Assembly: GCF_014200575.1 (NCBI RefSeq)
Contig: NZ_JACHBZ010000009.1
Location: 1 to 64,000, forward strand
Direction: 5' to 3'
Length of the DNA: 64,000 bases
Source: Mucilaginibacter saanensis
GTDB taxonomy: Bacteria > Bacteroidota > Bacteroidia > Sphingobacteriales > Sphingobacteriaceae
Shown: in pieces, positions 8,695 to 17,118 of the stretch
How positions within the stretch are numbered: the first letter of the stretch is position 1
How the letters are laid out: every line of letters starts with the position of its first letter
Position numbers and translations under genes: made by a program
The notes under the pieces: model-generated
The model's database searches: none
The model's input: only the letters and a program-made list of their open reading frames with translations
What the model was told of the DNA's origin: nothing

Positions 8695-9141
8695 CTAATC
8701 AGCGGGATCCCAAATATCTAAACGGGTAACATCTTTAATGCTGCCACTATTCATAGCCATATGTCCGTTCATGCGGCTGTCATAAGTGCCCTCCATAATT
8801 ACGTAATGATCGCTATATTGTTTTAAGTTACTAACCTCGGGATGTTTTGGCCCTATACTAACCCAAATGGAGTTTTTATTCATTGCATGATCGTAATCTT
8901 CTTTATGAAGATACAGTGCATTGCCTTCAAATTCAAGATGCAAATAACCTATAACCCTGATCTTTTTTCCATTGTATTTATCTGGATTTGCTATTAAGTT
9001 GATTAATGATACCTGCAGATCTTCATGCAAAATAACACTATCGACTTTAGGTAAAGTTTTGAGTTTACTGTTTTTTGGAGGCTGGTTGCAGGCAATAGTT
9101 AAATAAATAATCGATAATAGCGCATAGCCTGTAACTTTCAT
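8695..9141 (-). CDS. Predicted lipoprotein, unknown function
   Basis: A 148-residue protein with a lipoprotein signal (hydrophobic YALLSIIYLTIAC, lipobox Cys18). The mature part, LINLIANPDKYNGKKIRVIGYLHLEFEGNALYL, reads like a small beta-barrel (OB-like) domain, a resemblance I cannot test here. It ends 30 bp before the xdhC-like gene begins on the same strand. I do not recognise a named family. It is divergent from moaA. Confidence 0.65.
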   Translation of the reverse strand: MKVTGYALLSIIYLTIACNQPPKNSKLKTLPKVDSVILHEDLQVSLINLIANPDKYNGKKIRVIGYLHLEFEGNALYLHKEDYDHAMNKNSIWVSIGPKHPEVSNLKQYSDHYVIMEGTYDSRMNGHMAMNSGSIKDVTRLDIWDPAD

Positions 9142-9253
9142 ACTCAGGATTGTAAGTAGCGTAAATATAAATCAAAAAGTAGCAATATCGGTCTAATGCC
9201 GCTACCGTTCAATTTTCCACTTCAAAAAGTACAATTAAAAAACATTACAGCCA

Positions 9254-9287
9254 TTTGTAATATTTAACTTTACAATGAGTAACTTTT
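9254..9287 (+). promoter_or_regulatory. Candidate moaA promoter
   Basis: TTTG at 9254-9257 and TAACTTTT at 9280-9287 (one mismatch to TAnnTTTG) with a 22-base spacer, which is within the spacing seen for Bacteroidota primary sigma promoters. The short leader to the moaA start at 9323 leaves no room for a molybdenum-cofactor riboswitch. Confidence 0.35.
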
Positions 9288-9322
9288 ATATACTAAAGCT
9301 GTTTTAATTAAAATTTTATCCA

Positions 9323-10312
9323 TTGCTAACAGATAATCACGGCCGCAAAATTAACTATCTGCGCCTGGCAGTAACAGACAGGTGTAACCTGCGCTGTTTT
9401 TATTGCATGCCCGAGGATGGCTTAAATTGGTTGTCGCGCAAGGAGCTGATGAGTTATGAGGAAATGCTGCACAGCTGCACATTGCTGGTAAAAATGGGTA
9501 TAGAAAAAATTCGTATTACCGGGGGAGAGCCCTTTGTGCGTAAGGATATTATGCAATTGCTTACATCGTTGTCACAGCTAAATGGCTTAAAGGAACTGAG
9601 CTTGACCACCAATGGTGTTTTAACGGCCCCTTTTGTTCCCGAGCTTAAACGGATAGGGGTGCGCTCCGTAAACCTGAGTTTGGATACTTTAGATGCCAAT
9701 CGTTTTTTTACCATCACCCGCCGCGATGAGTTTACCAATGTAATGGCTGCTTTAGAGGCGCTGTTAAAACATGATATAGAGGTAAAGATAAATGCGGTTG
9801 TGATGGATGGCAAAAACACGCAGGACATTATTCCGCTGGTTGAAATGACCAAAGATTTGCCCATAAGTGTGCGCTTTATTGAAGAAATGCCCTTTAACGG
9901 CGATGGCCACATTTACACGGGCCTGCAATGGGATTATGTGCGTATTCTTGATGAAATTAAAAGCAAATACCCGCAGCTGCAAAAACTAACTGATCCTGCA
10001 TATTCCACGTCCTATAACTATCAAATACCTGGGCATAAGGGCAGCATCGGCATCATAGCTGCATATTCACGTACATTTTGCGGTACCTGCAACCGCATCA
10101 GAATAACGCCGCAAGGTGAGTTAAAAACCTGTCTGTATGATGATGGCGGTCTTAATATCCGGGATTTGATGCGTGCCGGAACTGGCGACGATGAGCTACA
10201 GTCCATATTGCTGAACGCATTTGGTAACCGTGCTAAAGACGGCTGGGAGGCCGAACGGCAACGGGTTGTGCATCCGGGGATACATGAGTCTATGGCAACT
10301 ATAGGCGGCTGA
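9323..10312 (+). CDS. moaA: GTP 3',8-cyclase MoaA
   Basis: Radical-SAM enzyme that converts GTP to 3',8-cyclo-GTP, the first step of molybdenum cofactor synthesis. The N-terminal cluster motif is CNLRCFYC (Cys21, Cys25, Cys28); the C-terminal cluster ligands are in FCGTCNRIR and LKTC; the protein ends in the conserved GG. The 329-residue length is typical. The start is a TTG; there is no ATG nearby, and the TTG gives the usual short lead before the conserved NYLRLAVTDRC. It opens the plus-strand moa/moe run. Confidence 0.95.
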   Translation: MLTDNHGRKINYLRLAVTDRCNLRCFYCMPEDGLNWLSRKELMSYEEMLHSCTLLVKMGIEKIRITGGEPFVRKDIMQLLTSLSQLNGLKELSLTTNGVLTAPFVPELKRIGVRSVNLSLDTLDANRFFTITRRDEFTNVMAALEALLKHDIEVKINAVVMDGKNTQDIIPLVEMTKDLPISVRFIEEMPFNGDGHIYTGLQWDYVRILDEIKSKYPQLQKLTDPAYSTSYNYQIPGHKGSIGIIAAYSRTFCGTCNRIRITPQGELKTCLYDDGGLNIRDLMRAGTGDDELQSILLNAFGNRAKDGWEAERQRVVHPGIHESMATIGG

Positions 10313-10337
10313 GCGTTGAACGGTAAAGAATTAATGA

Positions 10338-10420
10338 GTAGTTGGTATCAAGTATCGGGTATCAAGACAGCTTCCCAAAGTCCTAAAAAATCTTGATACT
10401 TGATACTAACTACTTGATAC
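10338..10420. repeat. Stem-loop with heptamer-repeat arms
   Basis: The left arm is four consecutive 7-bp units (10338-10365: GTAGTTG, GTATCAA, a variant, GTATCAA) and the right arm is four inverted units (10393-10420: TTGATAC, TTGATAC, TAACTAC, TTGATAC). Three units pair across the loop with only purine transitions. The same family is at 57364-57449. It sits between moaA and moeA. Confidence 0.75.
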
Positions 10421-10433
10421 GTTATAAATAAAC

Positions 10434-11630
10434 ATGACAACTGTTGACGAGGCTGAAAAGCTGATACTGGCACAATTAAGAGATTACGGTACGGAAAGCC
10501 TGCCTTTTGAACAGGCGTTGGGCAGGGTATTGGCCGAAGCTATAAGGGCCGACCGCGACCTGCCGCCTTTTAACCGCGTTACCATGGATGGTATAGCTAT
10601 TAATTACCAGGCCATTCAAAATGGTATTCATACCTTTAAAATAAAAGCAACCCAGGCTGCCGGCGATGAACCTGTGGCAATTACAGAAGCAGACGAGTGT
10701 ATTGAGATCATGACAGGGGCCGTATTGCCCGCATCGGTTAATACGGTGATCCGTTATGAAGATGTAGAGATACGTGCCGGGCTGGCGAGCATACATGCAG
10801 AGGGCATTAAGCAGGGGCAGAATTTGCATTTGCAGGGTGCTGATAAAAAACAAGGTGACATTTTAGCGGCGGTGGGTCAAATGATCAGTCCGGCTGTTAT
10901 TAGTCTGGCGGCATCAGTGGGCAAAACCCATTTATTGGTTAAAAAACAACCCAGGGTGGTTATTATATCGTCAGGTGATGAATTGGTGGATGTTCATCAA
11001 ATACCTTCGCCCTATCAGATCAGGAAATCAAACAGTTATACGGTAAAGGCTGTTTTGCAACAGCTCGCATTACAACCCGATATTATACATATCCCCGATG
11101 ATCCGGAAGTCACCAAACAGCAAATACAGCAATGCCTGCAAAGCTATGACGTATTGCTGCTCAGCGGAGGTATATCAATGGGTAAGTTTGATTATATACC
11201 CCAAGCGTTGGAAGATGTTCAGGTAGAGAAGCTTTTTCATAAAGTAGCACAGCGACCGGGTAAGCCTTTTTGGTTTGGCAGGTACGGGAATGGAGCCCTT
11301 GTTTTTGCCTTCCCTGGTAATCCTGTGGCTACGTTTATGTGCCTGCACCGGTACTTTTTAGGTTGGTTAAGGGCAACTTTAGGTTTGGCAGAACAATTGC
11401 CGGTGTATGCGGTTTTAGCTAAGGATTTTCACTTTCAGCCAGCTTTGCAATACTTTTTACAGGTAAAGCTGCAGAGCAGTCCACAAGGGCAGCTTATGGC
11501 GTTGCCAATTGAAGGAAATGGTTCGGGTGATTTTGCTAACTTAGCAGATACAGATGCTTTTTTAGAATTACCCCTGGAAAGAAGCGATTTTAAAAAAGGC
11601 GAGGTGTTCAAAGCGTTGAAGTTTGCCTGA
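10434..11630 (+). CDS. moeA: Molybdopterin molybdenumtransferase MoeA
   Basis: A 398-residue MoeA, which inserts molybdate into adenylylated molybdopterin. The N-terminal segment (ALGRVLAEAIRADRDLPPFNRVTMDGIA) with the conserved DGIA/DGxA turn is followed by the MoaB-like domain (VIISSGDELV, LLSGGISMGKFDYIP) and AQRPGKPFWFG and FPGNPVATFM. The usual acidic residue in SGGxSxG(D/E) is Lys here. No separate MogA/MoaB adenylyltransferase gene occurs in the window. It lies in the moaA-moeA-moaC series, about 60 bp before moaC. Confidence 0.95.
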   Translation: MTTVDEAEKLILAQLRDYGTESLPFEQALGRVLAEAIRADRDLPPFNRVTMDGIAINYQAIQNGIHTFKIKATQAAGDEPVAITEADECIEIMTGAVLPASVNTVIRYEDVEIRAGLASIHAEGIKQGQNLHLQGADKKQGDILAAVGQMISPAVISLAASVGKTHLLVKKQPRVVIISSGDELVDVHQIPSPYQIRKSNSYTVKAVLQQLALQPDIIHIPDDPEVTKQQIQQCLQSYDVLLLSGGISMGKFDYIPQALEDVQVEKLFHKVAQRPGKPFWFGRYGNGALVFAFPGNPVATFMCLHRYFLGWLRATLGLAEQLPVYAVLAKDFHFQPALQYFLQVKLQSSPQGQLMALPIEGNGSGDFANLADTDAFLELPLERSDFKKGEVFKALKFA

Positions 11631-11689
11631 ACGCAATTAAGCTGTTTTAATATTGGTTCTGACGAAAGGATCAGACAAAAGAAATACTC

Positions 11690-12160
11690 ATGTTAACCCA
11701 TATAGATAAAAAAGGCAACCCATCAATGGTTGATGTAACTGAAAAACAGGTTACTCACCGCACTGCCACGGCACGCAGCGTGGTTGTTTTGCCTGGCGAA
11801 GTGTTACAGCATTTAGCGGGTGGCGACTTGATAAGTAAAAAAGGGCCGGTGTTTCAAACGGCTATCATTGCGGGTATTATGGCCGCCAAAAAAACCGGAG
11901 ATCTGATACCGCTTTGTCATCCTTTGGGCATGGATAATTGCCATATAACTATCCTGGTTAATGAACAGCAGGAGATTGTGATTGATTGTACAGCAAGCAT
12001 CACGGCTAAAACAGGAATTGAAATGGAGGCATTGGTAGGGGCATCTGTTGCGGCACTCACCATTTATGATATGTGCAAGGCCATGAGCCATGATATTGTG
12101 ATAAAAGAAACCAAACTGATAGCAAAAACAGGAGGTAAACGTGACTTTAAAAGAGCATAA
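11690..12160 (+). CDS. moaC: Cyclic pyranopterin monophosphate synthase MoaC
   Basis: A 156-residue MoaC that turns MoaA's product into cyclic pyranopterin monophosphate. Diagnostic motifs are LIPLCHPLGMDNC, GIEMEALVGASVAALTIYDMCKA and the C-terminal KTGGKRDF. Length is standard. Its 3' end overlaps the next gene by 20 bp, so the two are translationally linked. Confidence 0.96.
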   Translation: MLTHIDKKGNPSMVDVTEKQVTHRTATARSVVVLPGEVLQHLAGGDLISKKGPVFQTAIIAGIMAAKKTGDLIPLCHPLGMDNCHITILVNEQQEIVIDCTASITAKTGIEMEALVGASVAALTIYDMCKAMSHDIVIKETKLIAKTGGKRDFKRA

Positions 12161-13307
12161 AAAACACGCAAAACTGGCAAAGCCTGTTACCGGAAACTTT
12201 GGCCGTAATGAGTGGGCCATTTTGGGTGGCCCATGCACGGTAATAAAATTGCTGGCCCATGAGGTGATTGGAGCATTATCCCCGGCTTATAAATGTGCTT
12301 ATGCAGATACATCGCATAACGATGATATTACACTGGTGCCTGGCAGGCTCACCAATGGTGCCATGCTTGACTATACCGACCAGATAAATTACCAGCAATA
12401 CAATTTTCAAAATCCGGTGATGCATTACCAGCTCAAGCAGCAGTTTGCCAATGCCGATCTGATACTGGTGAACGGTAACCATCAGCCGGCCAAAGCGCAG
12501 GTGGTGATCATTGATATTAACAAAAGGGCATCGCTGCAAAAAAGGGTTGAGCAGCTTACCAATGTAGAACTGTTTTTGCTGGCCGATAACAGCGATGAAC
12601 TATTTGATTTTATACAGGAGGCTATTCCGCATTGGCAGCAGATCCCGATTTGCCGCTTGTCTGACCGGGACATGACCATTGCTTTTTTTGAAACAAAGTT
12701 AAAGCAGGCACGCCCGGTATTAAATGGCCTGGTACTTGCCGGGGGGCAAAGCCTGCGCATGGGGTTTGATAAAGGCAATGTAAACTGGCACGGTAAGCCA
12801 CAACGTTACCACATGGCCGATATGTTGAAGCCATTTTGCAAGGATGTGTTTATATCCTGCAGGGCCGCTCAACGTGGCGAAATAGATTCGCAATATCCGG
12901 TATTGGAAGATACATTTACGGGGCTTGGGCCATTTGGGGCCATATTATCTGCCTTTCGCGAAAACCCGGATAGTGCCTGGCTGGTAATAGCCTGCGATTT
13001 GCCGCTGATGGATGAGGCTACCCTGCGTAACCTGGTTGCCTGGCGTAACAGCTCATCAATAGCAACAGCTTATCATAGCCCGGTAACTGATTTTCCGGAG
13101 CCATTGATAGCTATATGGGAGCCTAAAAGCTACCCGGTATTGTTGTCATTTTTGGCGCAGGGTAATTCTTGCCCGCGCAAGGTGCTTATCAATACGGATA
13201 TTAACCTGTTAAATGCTCCTGATCCGGAAGCGCTAACTAACGTAAATACGCCCGATGATCTGGAAAAAATAAAAAAAGTACTTCATCAAAAAACAGCTGC
13301 TAACTAA
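12141..13307 (+). CDS. MobA-type guanylyltransferase with N-terminal MobB-like domain
   Basis: A 388-residue two-part protein. From about residue 194 it is a MobA-like nucleotidyltransferase (LVLAGGQSLRMGFDKG, ACDLPLMDEATL), which attaches GMP to molybdopterin. The first ~190 residues resemble MobB in layout (an early Gly-rich loop, then strand LILVNGNHQPAKAQVVIID), but the loop is ILGGPCTVIK (residues 27-36) without the GKT/S of a Walker A motif, so GTP binding is doubtful. Start overlaps moaC by 20 bp and the last base is shared with moeB. The MobB comparison is inference; the MobA half is secure. Confidence 0.8.
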   Translation: MTLKEHKKHAKLAKPVTGNFGRNEWAILGGPCTVIKLLAHEVIGALSPAYKCAYADTSHNDDITLVPGRLTNGAMLDYTDQINYQQYNFQNPVMHYQLKQQFANADLILVNGNHQPAKAQVVIIDINKRASLQKRVEQLTNVELFLLADNSDELFDFIQEAIPHWQQIPICRLSDRDMTIAFFETKLKQARPVLNGLVLAGGQSLRMGFDKGNVNWHGKPQRYHMADMLKPFCKDVFISCRAAQRGEIDSQYPVLEDTFTGLGPFGAILSAFRENPDSAWLVIACDLPLMDEATLRNLVAWRNSSSIATAYHSPVTDFPEPLIAIWEPKSYPVLLSFLAQGNSCPRKVLINTDINLLNAPDPEALTNVNTPDDLEKIKKVLHQKTAAN

Positions 13308-14362
13308 TGAACACCGATATTTTAAGATATAGCTGCCAGATGGCCCTGCCCGGTTTTAGCGAAGAAGGACAACAACTTTTGCAGCAGGCCAAGGTATTAA
13401 TTGTTGGTGCTGGTGGCCTGGGCTGTCCTGCCGCACAGTATTTAACATCAAGCGGTATTGGTACATTAGGTATTGCTGATTATGATGTGATATCAATAAG
13501 TAACCTGCACCGCCAAATATTATTTACGCCGGCCGATGTTGGCAAAAATAAGGTTGCGGTTGCCACCGAGCGGTTACAGAAGCAAAATCCGGACATCAGG
13601 TTAATACCTCATACTGAAAAGATCACCTCAGACAATGTATTGAGTATCATTAACCAGTATGATATTGTGGTGGATGGTACCGATAATTTTGAAACCCGGT
13701 ATTTATTGAATGATGCTTGTGTAATGACCGGTAAACCCTTGGTTTATGGCGCTATTTACCAGTTTGAAGGACAGGTTGCTGTGTGGAATATTGTTTATGA
13801 TGAGAGTTCAAGGTCGCCTAATTACCGCGACCTTTTCCCTAAGGTTGATGCCACCCAGATACCTAATTGTACCGAAGGCGGGGTAATACCTACACTGGCG
13901 GGTATTATAGGCTGCATGCAGGCTAATGAGGTAATTAAATACATTACTAAAACCGGCGATCTGCTGGTGGGTAAGATACTGATATTCGATGCCCAGACTA
14001 TGCAAAGCCGTATCATTAAAATTGGAGCAACCTCAAAAACGCCGGTCAGGAGTTTTTCGGCAACTATAAGTATCCCGGTAATATCAGCTATGGAGTTAAA
14101 GGAACGCATAGCTGACGATAGCGTTGACCTGGTAGATGTGCGTACTGAACAGGAGCGTGATGCTTTTGACATCGGCGGTATCCACATCCCTATTGATGAA
14201 CTGGAGGGTTACCTGGCCTACTTTACTGATCCGAAGCCTAAGGTGCTTTACTGTGCAACCGGCAACCGGAGCGATGAAGCGGTAAAATTGATTCTGAAGC
14301 GTATCCCCAATGCCAATGTACTTTCACTGGAGGGCGGCCTAAATGCATTTGTAGAGGAATAG
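13307..14362 (+). CDS. moeB: MoeB/ThiF-type E1-like adenylyltransferase with rhodanese domain
   Basis: A 351-residue protein that should adenylate the MoaD C-terminal glycine. The E1-like domain has VGAGGLGCPAAQYL (ATP loop), ISNLHRQILF and DGTDNFETRYL. The C-terminal rhodanese domain has VDLVDVRTEQERD and the active loop YCATGNRS (Cys316), which may supply persulfide sulfur. The zinc CxxC pairs of E. coli MoeB are absent (SPNYRDLFP occupies the first site). It overlaps the mobA-like gene by one base. ThiF/HesA activity towards ThiS is an alternative, but the context favours MoaD. Confidence 0.88.
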   Translation: MNTDILRYSCQMALPGFSEEGQQLLQQAKVLIVGAGGLGCPAAQYLTSSGIGTLGIADYDVISISNLHRQILFTPADVGKNKVAVATERLQKQNPDIRLIPHTEKITSDNVLSIINQYDIVVDGTDNFETRYLLNDACVMTGKPLVYGAIYQFEGQVAVWNIVYDESSRSPNYRDLFPKVDATQIPNCTEGGVIPTLAGIIGCMQANEVIKYITKTGDLLVGKILIFDAQTMQSRIIKIGATSKTPVRSFSATISIPVISAMELKERIADDSVDLVDVRTEQERDAFDIGGIHIPIDELEGYLAYFTDPKPKVLYCATGNRSDEAVKLILKRIPNANVLSLEGGLNAFVEE

Positions 14363-14400
14363 AAGCGATTGCATATTGCATGGAACAATACAGCCACTAT

Positions 14401-14490
14401 GTCATTGCGAGCGATAGCGTGGCAATCGCGAACACTACAGAGTGGTTTGCAAAGTTCGCAATTGCTTCGTCGTTCCTCCTCGCAATGACA
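14401..14490. repeat. Intergenic palindromic repeat, family 1
   Basis: Outer arms GTCATTGCGAG and CTCGCAATGAC, with inner copies of GGCAATCGCG and CGCAATTGC. It lies between convergent moeB and moaE and can form a long stem-loop on either strand. Confidence 0.75.
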
Positions 14491-14563
14491 GGGTTTTAGC
14501 TTTAGTTAGAATTTAGTTTTTAGAGCTTAGAGTTTTACCGTTCAAGTTTTAGTTTTTCCTTCC

Positions 14564-14986
14564 TTATGGATGTGCTGCTACCCATACCTCTCCGTCTTCA
14601 AAGGCTTCTTTTTTCCAGATGGGAACAGTTTGTTTAAGGGTGTCGATAATATACCTGCAGGTCTCAAAAGCAGCATCCCGATGGGCTGCGGACACAGCGA
14701 TGATCACCGGAACTTCGCCAACCTGCAACGTGCCCGTACGGTGATGAATCAATACTTTTTGAACGGGCCATTGGTTAAAAGCCTGCTGTGCTATTTTCTC
14801 CATCTCGCTGATGGCCATTGGTTCATAGGCTTCAAAATCAAGTTTTAAAACGGCTTTGCCTTTGGTAGCATTGCGCACCGTACCTATAAAAATATCAATT
14901 CCGCCAGATTCCGGCGACATGATCCAGCTGACGCAGGCCCCAATGTCCAGACTTTCTCCAGATAGTATGATTTGTACATTGTTCAT
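14564..14986 (-). CDS. moaE: Molybdopterin synthase catalytic subunit MoaE
   Basis: A 140-residue MoaE, the large subunit of molybdopterin synthase, which uses the MoaD thiocarboxylate to build the dithiolene. Motifs: GGIDIFIGTVRN near residue 30, LDFEAYEPMA, VLIHHRTGTLQVGE and IIAVSAAHRDAAFETCRYIIDTLKQTVPIWKKE, the last with the active-site lysines. It is read on the minus strand, convergent with moeB, and follows the GNAT gene by 3 bp. Confidence 0.95.
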   Translation of the reverse strand: MNNVQIILSGESLDIGACVSWIMSPESGGIDIFIGTVRNATKGKAVLKLDFEAYEPMAISEMEKIAQQAFNQWPVQKVLIHHRTGTLQVGEVPVIIAVSAAHRDAAFETCRYIIDTLKQTVPIWKKEAFEDGEVWVAAHP

Positions 14987-14989
14987 ACT

Positions 14990-15418
14990 TTAACCCGCTA
15001 TCATTTTTCTAAAATATTTTGGCGATTCCTCATATCCCTGGCGCTCATAAAAGCGGTGTGCATCAACCCGGCGCGAGTGGCAATGCACTTCCATGCGGTC
15101 GCAATTCCGATCATTAGCCAGTTGGGTGCAATATTCTTCGAGTATATTGCCAATTCCTTTGCTCCGTGCAGCTGCATCAACTGCAAAACAACTGATCCTT
15201 GCAAAATCTCCCTTAGTAGCCAGTTGCGGAATAAAATCAATGGCAATAAAACCGGCCACTGTTTCGTCAAGCTCGTAAACCAATACGGCTGACGAGGGCT
15301 GATTGAGCATTACCGTCATATTTTGCAGTAAAAAAATTTCCGTGCCCGGATAGCCCAATTGATCAAGCAGGTTTGATATCGCAGGCTGATCTGCCAGGGT
15401 TGCTTTCCTGATACCCAT
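14990..15418 (-). CDS. GNAT-family N-acetyltransferase
   Basis: A 142-residue acetyltransferase of the GNAT fold. It has FAVDAAARSKGIGNILEEYC (acetyl-CoA pyrophosphate loop R/QxxGxG/A) and a C-terminal AHRFYERQGYEESPKYFRK typical of small-molecule or N-terminal acetyltransferases. It is inserted between moaD and moaE (about 50 bp and 3 bp away), so it is very likely in the same transcript. No link between GNAT enzymes and cofactor synthesis is established; co-transcription may be incidental. Confidence 0.85.
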   Translation of the reverse strand: MGIRKATLADQPAISNLLDQLGYPGTEIFLLQNMTVMLNQPSSAVLVYELDETVAGFIAIDFIPQLATKGDFARISCFAVDAAARSKGIGNILEEYCTQLANDRNCDRMEVHCHSRRVDAHRFYERQGYEESPKYFRKMIAG

Positions 15419-15468
15419 ATTTTTATTGGTGATTTTATTGATTAGAAATGAATGATAATTCCTGAAAA

Positions 15469-15711
15469 CTACCCTCCGCTTACTGGTGGAATGATGGCAA
15501 TTTCGTCGCGTTCATGAATGGTATCACCCGGTAGGGCATACTCGTTATTAACCGCAACCATGTATGATGCCAGTTGTTTTAAGCGCGGATATTGCTGCTC
15601 CAGCAAGTATTTTAAATTGTAAATAGTAGCATCATTGGTTAATTCAAGACTAACCGATGAACTTCCAAATATCTCTTTTGCAACACCAAATGCCAGCACG
15701 TTGATCTTCAT
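15469..15711 (-). CDS. moaD: Molybdopterin synthase sulfur carrier MoaD
   Basis: An 80-residue ubiquitin-like sulfur carrier: beta-grasp pattern with the N-terminal INVLAFGVAKEIFG, the YALPGDTIHERDEIAIIPPVSGG end and the obligatory terminal Gly-Gly, which MoeB adenylates. The size is standard. It is the first gene of the minus-strand moaD-GNAT-moaE set and is divergent from fdhD. Confidence 0.95.
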   Translation of the reverse strand: MKINVLAFGVAKEIFGSSSVSLELTNDATIYNLKYLLEQQYPRLKQLASYMVAVNNEYALPGDTIHERDEIAIIPPVSGG

Positions 15712-15857
15712 ATCTCAAAATTATAGCAAAATAGATAATAATGAGAAGGAAAAGTAAATTAATTGGCGGGAGGCTGATTTTATGTCGTGAGCGCCTCGTG
15801 ATCAAAAACCAAGTTGATGAATTAAACAAAGCTGTATGCTTAATTGTATATTTGAGT

Positions 15858-16757
15858 ATGGCCTTTAATTCAACACAGAGCAGCAAAATTATCAGGGTAA
15901 ATGCCGGCAACGGTATGGTTGCTACAGACACGCTTGCCATAGAAGAACCGCTGGAGATAAGACTGGAACACGGCTCTGCGGAAGCAAGGCATATACAAAA
16001 TATTTCGATTACCATGCGTACCCCAGGTCATGATGCGGAGCTTGCAACGGGCTTTTTATTTACGGAGGGCATCATTAGCCATGTCGATGATATTGCATCG
16101 GCTAAGCACTGTTTTATTGCCTGTGCAGAAAATAAGGAGAATGTGATACAGGTAAGTTTGTCCCCCGGGGTTACACCTCATCTGCAAAACACGGAGCGTA
16201 ATTTTTATACTACATCCAGCTGTGGGGTTTGTGGTAAAGGTTCTATCAACGCCATTCGTACGGTAAGCAGCTTTGCCGGGCAAACGGCAGATCATGATAG
16301 CGTAAGCCCTGATATTTTAAACCAGTTGCCCATTATTTTGCGCAGGCACCAGCGTGTGTTTGATGATACGGGCGGCTTACACGCATCAGCCTTATTTACT
16401 ACTGCCGGCGAGTTATTGCTACTGCGCGAGGACGTAGGCAGGCATAACGCGCTTGATAAGCTGATAGGCGCAGCATTAAATTATAATTGGCTGCCGCTTC
16501 ACCAAACGGTATTGTTGCTAAGCGGCAGGGCCAGTTTTGAACTGGTACAAAAAGCGGCTATGGCGGGCATTAATATTATAGCGGCAGTGGGGGCGCCATC
16601 AAGTTTGGCGGTACAATTGGCACAGGAGTTTAATATAACCCTCATAGGTTTTTTACGCGATGAGCGTTTTAATATATACACCGCTGCAAATCGCGTACAA
16701 ATATCAGGCAACCATATAGTTATAGACGAAGACCAGGCAGTGGTTAAAAACGGGTAA
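15858..16757 (+). CDS. fdhD: Formate dehydrogenase accessory sulfurtransferase FdhD
   Basis: A protein of 299 residues when begun at the ATG at 15858 (MAFNSTQSS); the open frame reaches back to 15741, but that segment is not protein-like. FdhD passes sulfur from a cysteine desulfurase to the molybdenum cofactor of formate-dehydrogenase-type enzymes. Key segments: EEPLEIRL, TMRTPGHDAELATGFLFTEG, SSCGVCGKGS (the sulfur-carrying CxxC), GGLHASALF, REDVGRHNALDKLIG and LLSGRASFELV. A TATATTTG (15847-15854) sits just ahead of the start; it would leave almost no leader. It is followed 4 bp later by a small gene and the YdeP-type enzyme. Confidence 0.93.
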   Translation: MAFNSTQSSKIIRVNAGNGMVATDTLAIEEPLEIRLEHGSAEARHIQNISITMRTPGHDAELATGFLFTEGIISHVDDIASAKHCFIACAENKENVIQVSLSPGVTPHLQNTERNFYTTSSCGVCGKGSINAIRTVSSFAGQTADHDSVSPDILNQLPIILRRHQRVFDDTGGLHASALFTTAGELLLLREDVGRHNALDKLIGAALNYNWLPLHQTVLLLSGRASFELVQKAAMAGINIIAAVGAPSSLAVQLAQEFNITLIGFLRDERFNIYTAANRVQISGNHIVIDEDQAVVKNG

Positions 16758-16761
16758 TGCA

Positions 16762-17118
16762 ATGAAAATACGTATAAAAGGTAATTCGTTAAGATACAGG
16801 CTTACGCGTACCGATACAACGCGGCTGGCGGAAGAAGGATACCTGCAGGAAAAGGTTGATTTTGGCAGTCAGCAGCTTTTTTATGTCTTGAGGGTAATTG
16901 ATGAGGAACAGCTTTCTGCAACTTTTAAAGATGCTACCATTACCATGTATGTACCCAAAAAGCTCATACTCGAATTTGCAGATACCGATAAGGTGGGGTT
17001 TGAGGGTACGCATGGCAGCCTGCACTTACTGGTTGAAAAAGACTTTACCTGTCTTGATGATGTGACCGAAGATCAAAGTGATAATTACCCCAATCCATTA
17101 GCAGCAAAAAAGATATGA
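16762..17118 (+). CDS. Small conserved protein between fdhD and the molybdoenzyme
   Basis: A 118-residue, hydrophilic, cytoplasmic-looking protein (MKIRIKGNSLRYRLTRTD...). It may belong to the DUF7009-like group found with formate dehydrogenase genes, but I cannot verify that. There are no catalytic motifs; one Cys only (FTCLDDV). It starts 4 bp after fdhD and overlaps the next gene by 4 bp, which implies translational coupling and a role in maturing or binding that enzyme. The role is inferred from position alone. Confidence 0.7.
   Translation: MKIRIKGNSLRYRLTRTDTTRLAEEGYLQEKVDFGSQQLFYVLRVIDEEQLSATFKDATITMYVPKKLILEFADTDKVGFEGTHGSLHLLVEKDFTCLDDVTEDQSDNYPNPLAAKKI

Noticed and set aside
9142..9322. 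Molybdenum-cofactor riboswitch before moaA
   Set aside because: The leader is short and lacks the conserved GC-rich stems; I saw only a possible promoter.
15847..15854. fdhD promoter
   Set aside because: TATATTTG matches the -7 consensus but would place the start of transcription on the ATG and has no -33 box at proper distance, so I do not list it.
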